A stretch of DNA of 11,950 nt, taken from contig JAGAAD010000104.1 of the NCBI GenBank assembly GCA_017615445.1, forward strand, positions 1 through 11,950, written 5' to 3'. Numbering within the stretch: position 1 is the stretch's first letter; each line of letters opens with the position of its first letter. The translations under genes were made by a program, and so were the position numbers. This DNA is from Bacteroidales bacterium (GTDB lineage: Bacteria; Bacteroidota; Bacteroidia; Bacteroidales; UBA932). Shown here in pieces: positions 6,310-11,950 of the stretch. Under the pieces are notes generated by a model. The model did not search any database. It was given only the letters and a program-made list of their open reading frames with translations, and had not been told where the DNA came from.

Positions 6310-6392
6310 GCGGTAGTGGTGAAATGGTAGACACGCTACTTTGAGGGGGTAGTGCCCGTTGGGGTGTGTGAGTTCGACTCTCACCTACCGCA
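6310..6392 (+). tRNA. tRNA-Leu (anticodon GAG)
   Basis: An 83-nt class II tRNA. The acceptor GCGGTAG (6310-6316) pairs fully with CTACCGC (6385-6391), with discriminator A. The anticodon stem CTACT/GGTAG (one T-G pair) holds the loop TTGAGGG, giving anticodon GAG, which reads CTC and CTT. The variable arm is long (GCCCGTTGGGG), and the T arm is GTGAG-TTCGACT-CTCAC. The 3' CCA is not encoded. Confidence 0.95.
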
Positions 6393-6393
6393 C

Positions 6394-6428
6394 AAGAGGC
6401 GGCTTCGAAAGAAGCCGCCTCTTTTCGT
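6394..6428 (+). terminator. Rho-independent terminator of tRNA-Leu
   Basis: A perfect 13-bp stem AAGAGGCGGCTTC/GAAGCCGCCTCTT with GAAA loop is followed by TTTTCGTTTTATT. It begins 1 nt after the tRNA. It lies directly against the stop of the convergent WG-repeat-like gene (6430) and may also help terminate that transcript, although no T-tract follows on that side. Confidence 0.92.
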
Positions 6429-6429
6429 T

Positions 6430-7488
6430 TTATTCCTCCTCCTCTTCGTCCTCTTCCGGCTCTTCCGGTTCGTTGGGGGTGAAGCTCAGGAGCTTGGCGT
6501 TGGTGTCGTAGAGGTAGACTCCGTCTTCCTTCTCGGCGGAGATGGCCTTCTTGTTTTTCGTCTGCTTGGAGGGGACTATTCCCATGGAGTCGTATTCGAC
6601 CTCAAGCTTGAGCTTGCCCCATTTCTGGAAGCCGAACTTGTCCCCGATGCGGACTATCATGCCCTGAGGGTACCAGTCCACCGAGTCGAATATTGCGTCC
6701 GTGCGGTTACCGTCCTTGTCGTAGACTATCGCGTACTTGCCGTCCTTTTTGACCATGCAGGGCCAGCGGCTGGTGTTGACTTCGTCGAACTCGCAGGGGA
6801 CCATCTCCACGATGGTGCCGTCGCCCCTGAGGCGGATGAGCCCATAGCGGCCGGCGGCATCCTGCACATCCGCGATCGTGATGTCGTCATAGGCGTTGTA
6901 GGTTCCGACATGGGCATACCTGAAAGGCACCAGGACTTCGCCCTTGTCGTTGATCAGGCTCTCCATGCCGTCCTTGAACAGCTTGATGCAGTTAGTGGCA
7001 ACGAAGTAGAAACTGTCCGTGGGCTCGGTCCGGACCGGCTCCATAGTCCGCTTGCCGTCCGTGTCCATCAGGCGCCAGAGGTCCCAGCCTTCGTAGTCCT
7101 TGGTCTTGGAGTAGAGGGCTACCGGCGCGGTCTCGCGGCCGCCCCAGGCGAAACGCACGTCCAGGTAGTCGAACTTGGTCGTGAACTTTTTGGTGTCCAG
7201 GTTGAACAGGGCGTATTTGCCCTTTTTCTTGACTATCGCGTCGTGCGGGCTGAGGAGCCAGATGCGGTCGAACTTGCCCTCGAGCGCATACTCGGAGAAG
7301 TAGCCGTATTCCTTGGCCCTCGCCTTCTTGATGTCCCACTGCCCGATCTGCGGATAGACGTTCACATAGTAGTAGAAGTGGGCCGAATCGGGCGGGGTGT
7401 TGAGGGCTATATGGAGGTCGTTGAGGTCCTGGGCCGATGCGAGAGCGGCGGTCAGGGCGAATGCAAGGCAAAAGAGGAAGCGTTTCAT
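6430..7488 (-). CDS. Exported WG-repeat-like protein with acidic tail
   Basis: A 352-aa protein with a signal peptide (MKRFLFCLAFALTAALASAQ), so it acts in the envelope or periplasm. The body contains repeated strands resembling degenerate WG repeats: KKKGKYALFNLDTKKFTTKF at about 87-106, KDGMESLINDKGEVLVPF, GRYGLIRLRGDGTIVEMVP, KDGKYAIVYDKDGNRTDAIF and GDKFGFQKWGKLKLEVEYD. Each unit is a GKYG/A-like strand, a D-G turn and an F-D strand. The protein ends in a run of acidic residues (EEPEEDEEEEE). WG-repeat proteins are thought to form beta-propeller-like or solenoid folds, often for binding; the ligand here is unknown. Its ATG overlaps the stop of the acyltransferase gene (ATGA, 7485-7488), so expression is probably coupled to it. 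Confidence 0.75.
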   Translation of the reverse strand: MKRFLFCLAFALTAALASAQDLNDLHIALNTPPDSAHFYYYVNVYPQIGQWDIKKARAKEYGYFSEYALEGKFDRIWLLSPHDAIVKKKGKYALFNLDTKKFTTKFDYLDVRFAWGGRETAPVALYSKTKDYEGWDLWRLMDTDGKRTMEPVRTEPTDSFYFVATNCIKLFKDGMESLINDKGEVLVPFRYAHVGTYNAYDDITIADVQDAAGRYGLIRLRGDGTIVEMVPCEFDEVNTSRWPCMVKKDGKYAIVYDKDGNRTDAIFDSVDWYPQGMIVRIGDKFGFQKWGKLKLEVEYDSMGIVPSKQTKNKKAISAEKEDGVYLYDTNAKLLSFTPNEPEEPEEDEEEEE

Positions 7489-8738
7489 TTATTGAGGTAC
7501 TTATAGAGTTCTTCGGTGGCGAGGGCGACCTTCGTCACGGCGAAATCCTCGCCGTAGGGGAAGCAGTAGAGCGTGTCCGTGAGGGTGTTCAGGTCCACGC
7601 AGTCGCGGTGCTCGCCTATGTAGTTATATTCGATATGCACGGAGTACAGGCCCTTGGCCGGCTGGTCCAGGTGCCAGTCTTTGCCTTCGTAGGTGCCGCT
7701 GAGGTGGAAGCCCGTCATGTCGTGGACCAGGTGTGCGTCGCCTATGCAGATGAAGCCCTTCGAATTCGGCAGGGAGTTCACCTTGCACTGCACGTCGAGC
7801 TTGTAGGTCCCGTCCTCCACCTCCTTGCGCACGCAGGCGCGCTCCCATTCGTACCAGTCCGGGATGTGGGAGTAATAGGTCTCGCCTTCGAGCGCCTGCA
7901 GCTCGCCGTATTCGGTCATTTCCCATTTATGGCCGCAGGCCTTGCACTCGAGAATGGTGCCGTGAGAGTCCATGCGGTATTCCTTGCCGCAGTGCGGGCA
8001 TTTGTACAACACCTTATGAAGCGCACGCGCGCGATCCTTCGCACGCACGCGCACGTGGTTCTCCTTCTGCCACTTGAAGTCGTCGTAGACGTAGGCTTCA
8101 TTGATGCGCCTGTTGATCTCTTCGACGCTCAGGGTCTGGATCTCCTCGGCGCTGACGATCTGCTTGATCTCGGCCTCCGTCCGTATCATCTTGCTCTTCG
8201 GGTTGGAGCCCTGCCAGAACGGCGCGTCGATATGGTGGCCTTTGGTCATGAGGGTGACCACGGGCACCTTGCACATCTTCACGAGCTTGCCGAGCGATTC
8301 GGGCAGCACGGCGTTGGTCCCGCAGAGCGAGTAGCGCGCCTCGGCATAGATGGTCACTATCTTCCCGCGGTCCAGCACGGCGCGGATGTTCCTGATGAGC
8401 GACAGGTCGCTCGTGAACTTGCGCTTGCCGAAGCAGCCCACTCCCCACATCAGCTTCTCGCGGCCGATGAAGCCGTCCACCGCCACAATATAGTACGGCT
8501 GGTGCGGGAAGTTCGCCACCGTGGCCACCATAAAGTCATAGAAGGCGTTGTGGTTGCAGAGGAGGATATACGGCGGCTTCACGCCCTTCATGTTAGTGCG
8601 GCGGAGCTTGGTGCGGTGCAGCAGGAAGACCGGGAAGCAGAGAAGCCAGACCACCGGCCTCAGATACCATTTAACGCGCGGCGGTTCTTTCTTCAGATCG
8701 AACCTTTCGACGTCTTGCAGGGGGAAGAATTCGGACAT
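7485..8738 (-). CDS. PlsC-like acyltransferase fused to a zinc ribbon
   Basis: A 417-aa protein. Residues about 25-45 are hydrophobic and likely membrane-associated. The acyltransferase signature NHNAFYDF carries the catalytic H-x4-D pair (His63, Asp68). A later YAEARYSLCGT (131-141) takes the place of the EGTR-type substrate motif of PlsC enzymes. After about residue 185 comes a helical linker, then four cysteines spaced as a zinc ribbon: CPHC (247, 250) and CKAC (265, 268). A C-terminal domain of about 140 residues rich in Trp, Tyr and His has no recognised fold. The first part resembles 1-acyl-glycerol-3-phosphate acyltransferases of phospholipid synthesis; the acceptor substrate is not known here. 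It heads a two-gene unit with the exported WG-like protein. The start at 8738 lies 19 nt after a TATCTTTG box. Confidence 0.82.
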   Translation of the reverse strand: MSEFFPLQDVERFDLKKEPPRVKWYLRPVVWLLCFPVFLLHRTKLRRTNMKGVKPPYILLCNHNAFYDFMVATVANFPHQPYYIVAVDGFIGREKLMWGVGCFGKRKFTSDLSLIRNIRAVLDRGKIVTIYAEARYSLCGTNAVLPESLGKLVKMCKVPVVTLMTKGHHIDAPFWQGSNPKSKMIRTEAEIKQIVSAEEIQTLSVEEINRRINEAYVYDDFKWQKENHVRVRAKDRARALHKVLYKCPHCGKEYRMDSHGTILECKACGHKWEMTEYGELQALEGETYYSHIPDWYEWERACVRKEVEDGTYKLDVQCKVNSLPNSKGFICIGDAHLVHDMTGFHLSGTYEGKDWHLDQPAKGLYSVHIEYNYIGEHRDCVDLNTLTDTLYCFPYGEDFAVTKVALATEELYKYLNK

Positions 8739-8757
8739 ATGGGTTAGGTTTGTTTCT

Positions 8758-8765
8758 CAAAGATA
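8758..8765 (-). promoter_or_regulatory. -7 box for the acyltransferase gene
   Basis: On the - strand, 8765 to 8758 reads TATCTTTG, a full TAnnTTTG match 19 nt before the start codon. It abuts the T-tract of the terminator of the upstream histone-like gene, so the two genes are separate transcripts. No good -33 box is present. Confidence 0.6.
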
Positions 8766-8798
8766 TAAAAAAATAAAGGCTATCCGATTCGGACAGCC
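8766..8798 (-). terminator. Rho-independent terminator of the histone-like gene
   Basis: On the - strand, a 9-bp stem GGCTGTCCG/CGGATAGCC (one G-T pair) with loop AAT is followed by TTTATTTTTTTA. It begins 25 nt after the stop codon of the histone-like gene. Confidence 0.9.
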
Positions 8799-8822
8799 TC
8801 TATTTGTTCAAAGTGCGCTGAA

Positions 8823-8987
8823 TTATTTTGCAGCAGCGACACTCTTCTTACGATACTCCTTACCGAGCTTCTCGAGCTTAAGGGTAGCTTTGCGAACGCG
8901 AGCTGCAGCAGCCTTGTTGCCTTCCTTAACGATGTCAGCCTTGATTGCTTCAACCTCGGCGAGGATTTCTTTAACGAGCTTTTCCAT
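8823..8987 (-). CDS. Histone H1-like protein Hc1 family
   Basis: A 54-aa basic, helical protein: MEKLVKEILAEVEAIKADIV, then KEGNKAAAARVRKATLKLEK, ending LGKEYRKKSVAAAK. The GNKAAAARVRKATLKLEKL..EYRKKSV core matches the small histone-H1-like (Hc1) proteins that are common in Bacteroidota and thought to bind or compact DNA. The gene is monocistronic, with its own -7 box, a roughly 40-nt A/T-rich leader holding a 12-bp palindrome, and a strong terminator, which fits a highly expressed nucleoid protein. The start ATG at 8987 is the only reasonable one; no Shine-Dalgarno is present. Confidence 0.88.
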   Translation of the reverse strand: MEKLVKEILAEVEAIKADIVKEGNKAAAARVRKATLKLEKLGKEYRKKSVAAAK

Positions 8988-9017
8988 AATAAAAAATTGA
9001 TAATTTGGTTTTAGTTG

Positions 9018-9029
9018 AACATTAATGTT
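9018..9029. promoter_or_regulatory. 12-bp perfect palindrome in the histone-gene leader
   Basis: AACATTAATGTT is a perfect 12-bp palindrome between the -7 box (9035-9042) and the start codon (8987). It would cover the initial transcribed region, so it is placed like an operator; it could also be chance in A/T-rich DNA. Confidence 0.4.
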
Positions 9030-9034
9030 TGATT

Positions 9035-9042
9035 CAAATGTA
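9035..9042 (-). promoter_or_regulatory. -7 box for the histone-like gene
   Basis: On the - strand, 9042 to 9035 reads TACATTTG, a TAnnTTTG match 47 nt before the start codon. The -33 region shows no TTTG at 19-21 nt. Confidence 0.55.
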
Positions 9043-9114
9043 GGTAAAAAAAACCAATAAAGTACACTTTTTGTGAAAAAAAGTTAATTAGAACGTGCTA
9101 AAAGGCAGATTTTG

Positions 9115-9717
9115 CTAAAAATCGAGCACTTTGAAGCGTTTTTCAGCTTCCTCCAGAGAGTATTTCTGGTAGTGCCACCACTCGTCCGGGTTGTGTTCGA
9201 AGCCCTCTGAAAGCATCAGTTCGTAGAGAAAAGTGCGGTTCTCCCTGGCTTCCGGAGAGATCAGCCCGGCCTTCACAAGATCGTCTTCGTGGCCCACATG
9301 CGAAAGCTCGGAAAACTCGTCGAATCCGGCCCCCATATCGAGCGGCTTGCCGTCCGGATCCACTATCGTCAGGTCCACGGCGAGGCCGAAATTGTGGAAG
9401 CCGTGCACGGACGGGTCGGCCACATAGCGCTGCTGGGGCGTGCCCTTGACGAACTCGAACATGAAGCGCTGGGCGCTGAGCGGACGGGCGGCGTCGTAGA
9501 TGTGCAGGCGGTAGCCCGGCTTGAGGGCGCTCAGCTTTGCCTGCACGCGCGCGAGCATCTGCGCGATCTCGGGGACGAAGTACGCCCGCTCGAGGTTCGT
9601 GTAGACGTCGTGGCCGGTGAAATTGTCAGTAGTGGAATATTTCAGTTCGACTGAGATGTCCGGGCACAAGGTGCCGATGTCCACCAGACCGTGTTCTTTG
9701 AACTTATCCTCAAGCAT
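9115..9717 (-). CDS. D-Ala-D-Ala dipeptidase (VanX/DdpX-type M15D peptidase)
   Basis: A 200-aa zinc metallopeptidase of family M15D, which hydrolyses D-alanyl-D-alanine. Seen: DAARP with Arg78 (equivalent to VanX Arg71), the zinc motif HNFGLAVD with His108 and Asp115, and the C-terminal EWWHYQ with catalytic Glu179 and zinc ligand His182. The early LKYSTTDNFTGHDVY segment is also typical of the family. Length matches VanX (202 aa). There is no signal peptide, so it should act in the cytoplasm on intracellular D-Ala-D-Ala; a housekeeping role in peptide recycling is as likely as glycopeptide tolerance, since no vanH, vanA or vanRS is near. It overlaps the preceding 2TM gene by 8 bp, so the two are probably coupled. 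No clear terminator follows. Confidence 0.92.
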   Translation of the reverse strand: MLEDKFKEHGLVDIGTLCPDISVELKYSTTDNFTGHDVYTNLERAYFVPEIAQMLARVQAKLSALKPGYRLHIYDAARPLSAQRFMFEFVKGTPQQRYVADPSVHGFHNFGLAVDLTIVDPDGKPLDMGAGFDEFSELSHVGHEDDLVKAGLISPEARENRTFLYELMLSEGFEHNPDEWWHYQKYSLEEAEKRFKVLDF

Positions 9718-10948
9718 CTTCGGGAATTATCCATGAGAAAGCCACTCCCGAGCGCGGGAATATCGTGCGGGTGGTGGTGAAATGATAGGATTTGTTTGTC
9801 TCGCGGACAAGGCCGTCGTAGCGGTTTGCGGCTTTTGACGTGTTGAAAGACAGGAACGGGAAGAATTTCACGTCTATCTTGTCGAAGTTCATGAAGCTGA
9901 CGGTAAAGCTCGGACTGACCGCGATTCTGCTATAGACGATAGGGAAGAGATTGTGGCCTTTCTTGGCCGGGTAGGTTATCTCCACCTGGCTGATGAAATG
10001 GATGTAGCCGCTGCCTTCGTAGTATTCATTCGCGCCGGATTTCTCGTCGAAGATGTATTTTTCCGGCACTTTGGCTGCGATGTGGAGGCCGAAGGGATCG
10101 CCGTGGGAGTTGCGGCAGAGTTTGATGCTCACCTCGTCGAAGGGAACTCTGTAGCCGTCTTCTTCGTCCTGCTGCTCGTTCTCATAGATTATGAGCTCCA
10201 GCTCCATCGCTTCGAAGAGTTCCCTCATCTTCTGCTCGCGAGACTTTGCGTCCGCGGCTTCCACCTCGGCCGCCTTTTGGGCAATCTCCTTCTCGAATGC
10301 CGGCGAGTCGAACTCCTCGCGGTAGGCATAGGTAGTGTCCGAGAGATACTTGTCCAGTTCTCCTCTGACCACCTTGGTGTTGGCGAAGATCAGGAATAGG
10401 CGGAGTTCCATATTTCTGTCCGCCGGGCGGAGGAACACGCCGGTGTGGCGATAGTTCTGGTGAATCTTGTTCGGATAGATGTCTATATTGTACACCTCGC
10501 TACGGCGCACCTGGAGGCAGTTTTCTTTGTAGTAATCCAGAATTCCGGTGCCGGTCGCGCTGTTTTTTCCGTAGGCGGAAAGCCCGTTCTTAAGGAAGGC
10601 TTCGAATTCGCTCTGGCTGAAGAGTTTCGCTATCATCGGCGGCTCCGAGCCCATGTCCGGCGGGCACAGGGCGTTCACTATGCTCTTCTGGATTCCGTCT
10701 TCCTTCTCGTCTTTGGAGGTGAAATCCAAGACCACGTCCACGAGTGCGGCACCCACCGCGGCACCCAGGATGTTCCCGAACAGGTCGTGCCAGAATTCGA
10801 GGGTTGTCGTGCTTCCTGCCGTCTCGATCTGATGGTCGATTATGAGGAGTCCGATAATACTTATTGCCATTATCAGGAGCAAAAGGGCGAATATCAGCCG
10901 GTAGGTTTTCTTTGTCCTGATATCAAGAGCTGATTGGTCTTTTTTCAT
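9710..10948 (-). CDS. Two-helix membrane protein with large cytosolic domain, unknown
   Basis: I do not recognise this 412-aa protein. A basic N-terminus (DIRTKKTYR) leads into a first membrane helix at about 18-37 and a second, glycine-rich one at about 54-75 (LFGNILGAAVGAALVDVVLD). By the positive-inside rule, both the N-terminus and the large remainder are cytosolic. Residues about 80-200 are mixed alpha/beta, with IFANTKVVRGELDKYL near 188-203. A charged helical stretch at about 215-260 (KEIAQKAAEVEAADAKSREQ onward) looks like a short coiled coil. The last 150 residues are beta-rich and aromatic (VSIKLCRNSHGDPFGLHIAA, SYHFTTTRTIF). It comes first in a two-gene unit and overlaps the D-Ala-D-Ala dipeptidase by 8 bp. 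A near-match -7 box TAACTTTA sits at 10971-10978. No catalytic motif is visible. Confidence 0.7.
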   Translation of the reverse strand: MKKDQSALDIRTKKTYRLIFALLLLIMAISIIGLLIIDHQIETAGSTTTLEFWHDLFGNILGAAVGAALVDVVLDFTSKDEKEDGIQKSIVNALCPPDMGSEPPMIAKLFSQSEFEAFLKNGLSAYGKNSATGTGILDYYKENCLQVRRSEVYNIDIYPNKIHQNYRHTGVFLRPADRNMELRLFLIFANTKVVRGELDKYLSDTTYAYREEFDSPAFEKEIAQKAAEVEAADAKSREQKMRELFEAMELELIIYENEQQDEEDGYRVPFDEVSIKLCRNSHGDPFGLHIAAKVPEKYIFDEKSGANEYYEGSGYIHFISQVEITYPAKKGHNLFPIVYSRIAVSPSFTVSFMNFDKIDVKFFPFLSFNTSKAANRYDGLVRETNKSYHFTTTRTIFPRSGVAFSWIIPEDA

Positions 10949-11077
10949 TAGTGTGGTTTTTCTCGATGTGTAAAGTTAGTAAAAGTTTGTTTTAGGGGAA
11001 TTGTTTTCTCTAGAATAAGACATACCTTTATTAACATATATACTATCACGCTTTGTCGGGGTGATGACTTTACTTAT

Positions 11078-11103
11078 GGCATTTCGGATGAACCCGAAAT
11101 GCC
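11078..11103. other. Perfect 10-bp hairpin
   Basis: GGCATTTCGG (11078-11087) pairs with CCGAAATGCC (11094-11103) around ATGAAC. No T-tract follows on either strand and no gene ends beside it. Confidence 0.6.
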
Positions 11104-11114
11104 TTTCGGCGTCT

Positions 11115-11141
11115 AAAAAAGGGCTTCGGCTCTCCTTTTTT
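11115..11141. terminator. Bidirectional terminator-like hairpin
   Basis: AAAAAAGG (11115-11122) pairs with CCTTTTTT (11134-11141), with an inner GC-TTCG-GC and a 3-nt bulge. It has T-tracts on both strands, as expected of a two-way terminator. The nearest transcript reading into it is the tRNA-Ser one, which already has a better terminator, so its partner is unclear. Confidence 0.5.
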
Positions 11142-11157
11142 CGCAATTAAATAAGCG

Positions 11158-11328
11158 TTTCGCAGAACAGCGCCACGGGGCATGCTGGCGAATGTGCCAC
11201 ACGGGGCATTCTGGGGCAGGTTTGTTTCCTGGACGCGTGTCGCTAGGCCCGAAATCGGGGGTAGAGGCACGCCCCACCCGCTGTAGAAGGTGTTCTGGGG
11301 AAAGTGAGTGTGGCGCTGGTTGGCGAAA
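11158..11328. repeat. Non-coding inverted-repeat element R2, related to R1
   Basis: About 170 bp with inverted ends. The left end TTTCGCAGAACAGCGCCAC (11158-11176) and the reverse complement of the right end, TTTCGCCAACCAGCGCCAC (11310-11328), match at 16 of 19 positions. Shared with R1 are TTTCGCAGAA, GTGCCACAC and ATTCTGGGGCA. Two imperfect direct copies of GCCAC(AC)GGGGCATxCTGG occur at its left side. It encodes nothing visible and could be a non-autonomous repeat. Confidence 0.6.
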
Positions 11329-11351
11329 ATAGCCGTCTCGGCCTCGACGCG

Positions 11352-11379
11352 AAAAAGGCAACCGAAATCGGTTGCCTTT
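11352..11379 (-). terminator. Rho-independent terminator of tRNA-Ser
   Basis: A perfect 11-bp stem AAAGGCAACCG/CGGTTGCCTTT with a 4-nt loop, running on the - strand into TTTTTC. It begins 4 nt after the 3' end of the tRNA. Confidence 0.92.
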
Positions 11380-11383
11380 GAAG

Positions 11384-11470
11384 CGGAGAGGACGAGATTC
11401 GAACTCGTGGTACGGTTACCCGTACGGCAGTTTAGCAAACTGCTGGTTTCAGCCACTCACCCACCTCTCC
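11384..11470 (-). tRNA. tRNA-Ser (anticodon GCT)
   Basis: An 87-nt class II tRNA. The acceptor GGAGAGG pairs fully with CCTCTCC, with discriminator G. The anticodon stem GCAGT/ACTGC holds loop TTGCTAA, so the anticodon is GCT, which reads AGC and AGT. The variable arm is long (GTACGGGTAACCGTAC), and the T arm is ACGAG-TTCGAAT-CTCGT. CCA is not encoded. Confidence 0.95.
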
Positions 11471-11518
11471 GGAAGGTTCTGTGTGAACCGCCCCGCAGCC
11501 TTGCGGCGAACGGGACTG

Positions 11519-11548
11519 CAAATATACTAAGTTTTTCGGAATTGCAAC
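11519..11548 (-). promoter_or_regulatory. Promoter of tRNA-Ser
   Basis: On the - strand, GTTG (11548-11545), an 18-nt spacer and TATATTTG (11526-11519). The tRNA begins about 48 nt downstream, so the precursor has a 5' leader; that leader holds a small stem CCGCA-AGGC-TGCGG. Confidence 0.75.
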
Positions 11549-11554
11549 ATTTTG

Positions 11555-11562
11555 TATCTTTG
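11555..11562 (+). promoter_or_regulatory. -7 box for the GH43 gene
   Basis: TATCTTTG at 11555-11562 matches TAnnTTTG. It is divergent from the tRNA-Ser promoter, and the -33 position holds only TTTT. The expected start near 11569 leaves a leader of about 14 nt. Confidence 0.6.
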
Positions 11563-11582
11563 CTATTGCACAATATGAAACG

Positions 11583-11950
11583 ATGAGACACACTTTTTTA
11601 TTCTTTGCAACCCTGACGGCAGCCCTTCTCGCAAACCCGGAAGGGGCGTTGGCTCAGGAGTCCATCTCCCAGCCCGGCACGGGGACCACTTACTCAAATC
11701 CGGTGATCCGCCGCGACTGTCCGGACCCGACGGTCCTGGACGACAGGGCGAACACAGGGTATTTCTACGCCTACAGCACCCAGAGCGCGAAGACCGGCCT
11801 GATGAACCGCGACAATTCCTCAAAGGAAGCAGCGGAGATTATCAATCTCCCGATTTACCGCTCGAAGAACCTCATCGACTGGGAGTTCGCAGCGGACGGA
11901 TTCGCAGCAGGCCGTCCGGTCTGGCTCGACAAATCGAGCATCTGGGCTCC
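11583..11950 (+). CDS. Secreted glycoside hydrolase family 43 enzyme (3' partial)
   Basis: The first 122 residues of a secreted glycosidase; the rest lies beyond the window. A signal peptide (MRHTFLFFATLTAALLANPE then GALAQ) is followed by TYSNPVIRRDCPDPTVLDD, the GH43 opening in which the Asp of the DPTV motif is the usual catalytic base. YFYAYSTQ, LPIYRSKNLIDWEFAADGF and KSSIWAP are further GH43 landmarks, spaced as the first blades of the five-bladed propeller. The family acts mainly on arabinan, arabinoxylan or xylan side chains, mostly in plant-fibre breakdown; which substrate cannot be told from this piece. The ATG at 11583 is the only start that gives a signal peptide. An upstream ATG at 11575 reads only M-K-R-stop and overlaps it by ATGA. 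Confidence 0.88.
   Translation, partial: MRHTFLFFATLTAALLANPEGALAQESISQPGTGTTYSNPVIRRDCPDPTVLDDRANTGYFYAYSTQSAKTGLMNRDNSSKEAAEIINLPIYRSKNLIDWEFAADGFAAGRPVWLDKSSIWA

Larger units (their letters stand above)
10949..11351. other. Gene-free stretch with hairpins and repeat R2
   Basis: About 400 bp without a credible gene. The first 130 bp are A/T-rich and hold a weak -7-like TAACTTTA (10971-10978, - strand) for the 2TM gene. Then come two hairpins (11078-11103 and 11115-11141) and the G/C-rich inverted-repeat element R2 (11158-11328). A reading frame of 128 codons at 11070-11456 on the - strand runs through the tRNA gene and the repeat and is not a gene. Confidence 0.7.

Noticed and set aside
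6352..7506. A 384-codon open frame on the + strand across the WG-repeat-like gene
   Set aside because: It starts inside tRNA-Leu, has a Val/Leu/Gly-rich composition typical of an antisense shadow of G/C-rich codons, and lies opposite a gene with a signal peptide and repeats.
7437..8747. A 436-codon open frame on the + strand across the acyltransferase gene
   Set aside because: It is opposite a gene with clear acyltransferase and zinc-ribbon motifs, has His/Val/Ala-rich shadow composition and ends just past that gene's start.
9061..9090. A further copy of the 28-nt palindrome (GTACACTTTTTGTG)
   Set aside because: It shares short words with the arms, but the order and spacing differ and it does not form the same palindrome.
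9115..9717. A vancomycin-resistance cassette
   Set aside because: Only the dipeptidase is present. No vanH, vanA/B-type ligase, two-component regulators or resistance-island features are near, so a resistance claim is not supported.
9710..10948. The 2TM protein as a known phage-defence effector
   Set aside because: Two N-terminal helices plus a cytosolic domain is a common shape among effectors, but no nuclease, nucleotide-binding or other defence motif and no defence partner gene is visible.
11070..11456. A 128-codon open frame on the - strand
   Set aside because: It runs through tRNA-Ser, its terminator and repeat R2; no start signal and no protein-like composition.

Overview
The window looks like chromosomal DNA of a Bacteroidota bacterium, probably Bacteroidales. 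The evidence is: repeated Bacteroidota-type -7 boxes (TAnnTTTG) in front of genes, one of them with TTTG exactly 19 nt upstream; an rpsP start without a Shine-Dalgarno sequence; ribosomal protein S16 with a long Ala/Glu tail; a 54-residue histone-H1-like Hc1 protein; a DUF2147 exported protein; and a secreted GH43 glycosidase. The species cannot be named from the sequence. The content is mostly core genome. I see no phage, transposase, CRISPR array or recognised defence system.

Layout, left to right. (1) 2-2770, + strand: the Fe-S assembly operon sufB (5' end outside the window)-sufC-sufD, with overlapping start and stop codons. SufD is unusually short (196 aa) and its last 28 bp overlap tail-to-tail with an exported DUF2147 protein on the - strand. 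(2) 3133-4377: a compact region with interleaved divergent promoters, then rpsP-rimM (S16 and its assembly factor), joined by a 1-bp overlap. (3) 4378-4860: two 28-nt palindromic repeats, a small two-helix membrane protein on the - strand, and a non-coding inverted-repeat element (R1) that runs into the 3' end of ispE. (4) 6232-4860, - strand: queH-ispE (queuosine synthesis and isoprenoid synthesis), overlapping by ATGA. (5) 6267-6428: tRNA-Leu(GAG) with a near-consensus promoter and a strong terminator. (6) 8738-6430, - strand: a PlsC-like acyltransferase with a zinc ribbon, overlapping by ATGA with an exported WG-repeat-like protein. (7) 8987-8766: the histone-like gene with its own promoter and terminator. 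(8) 10948-9115, - strand: an unrecognised two-helix membrane protein with a large cytosolic domain, overlapping by 8 bp with a VanX/DdpX-type D-Ala-D-Ala dipeptidase. (9) 10949-11351: no gene, but orphan hairpins and a second inverted-repeat element (R2) related to R1. (10) tRNA-Ser(GCT) on the - strand, divergent from the start of an exported GH43 glycosidase cut off by the window end.

Tightly overlapped gene pairs (sufB/C, sufC/D, rpsP/rimM, queH/ispE, acyltransferase/WG protein, 2TM protein/dipeptidase) suggest translational coupling in most operons. The least explained items are the 2TM protein-dipeptidase pair, the R1/R2 repeat family (R1 apparently supplies the last codons of ispE), the paired 28-nt palindromes after rimM, and the shortened SufD. 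None is strong enough to be called a new system from sequence alone.
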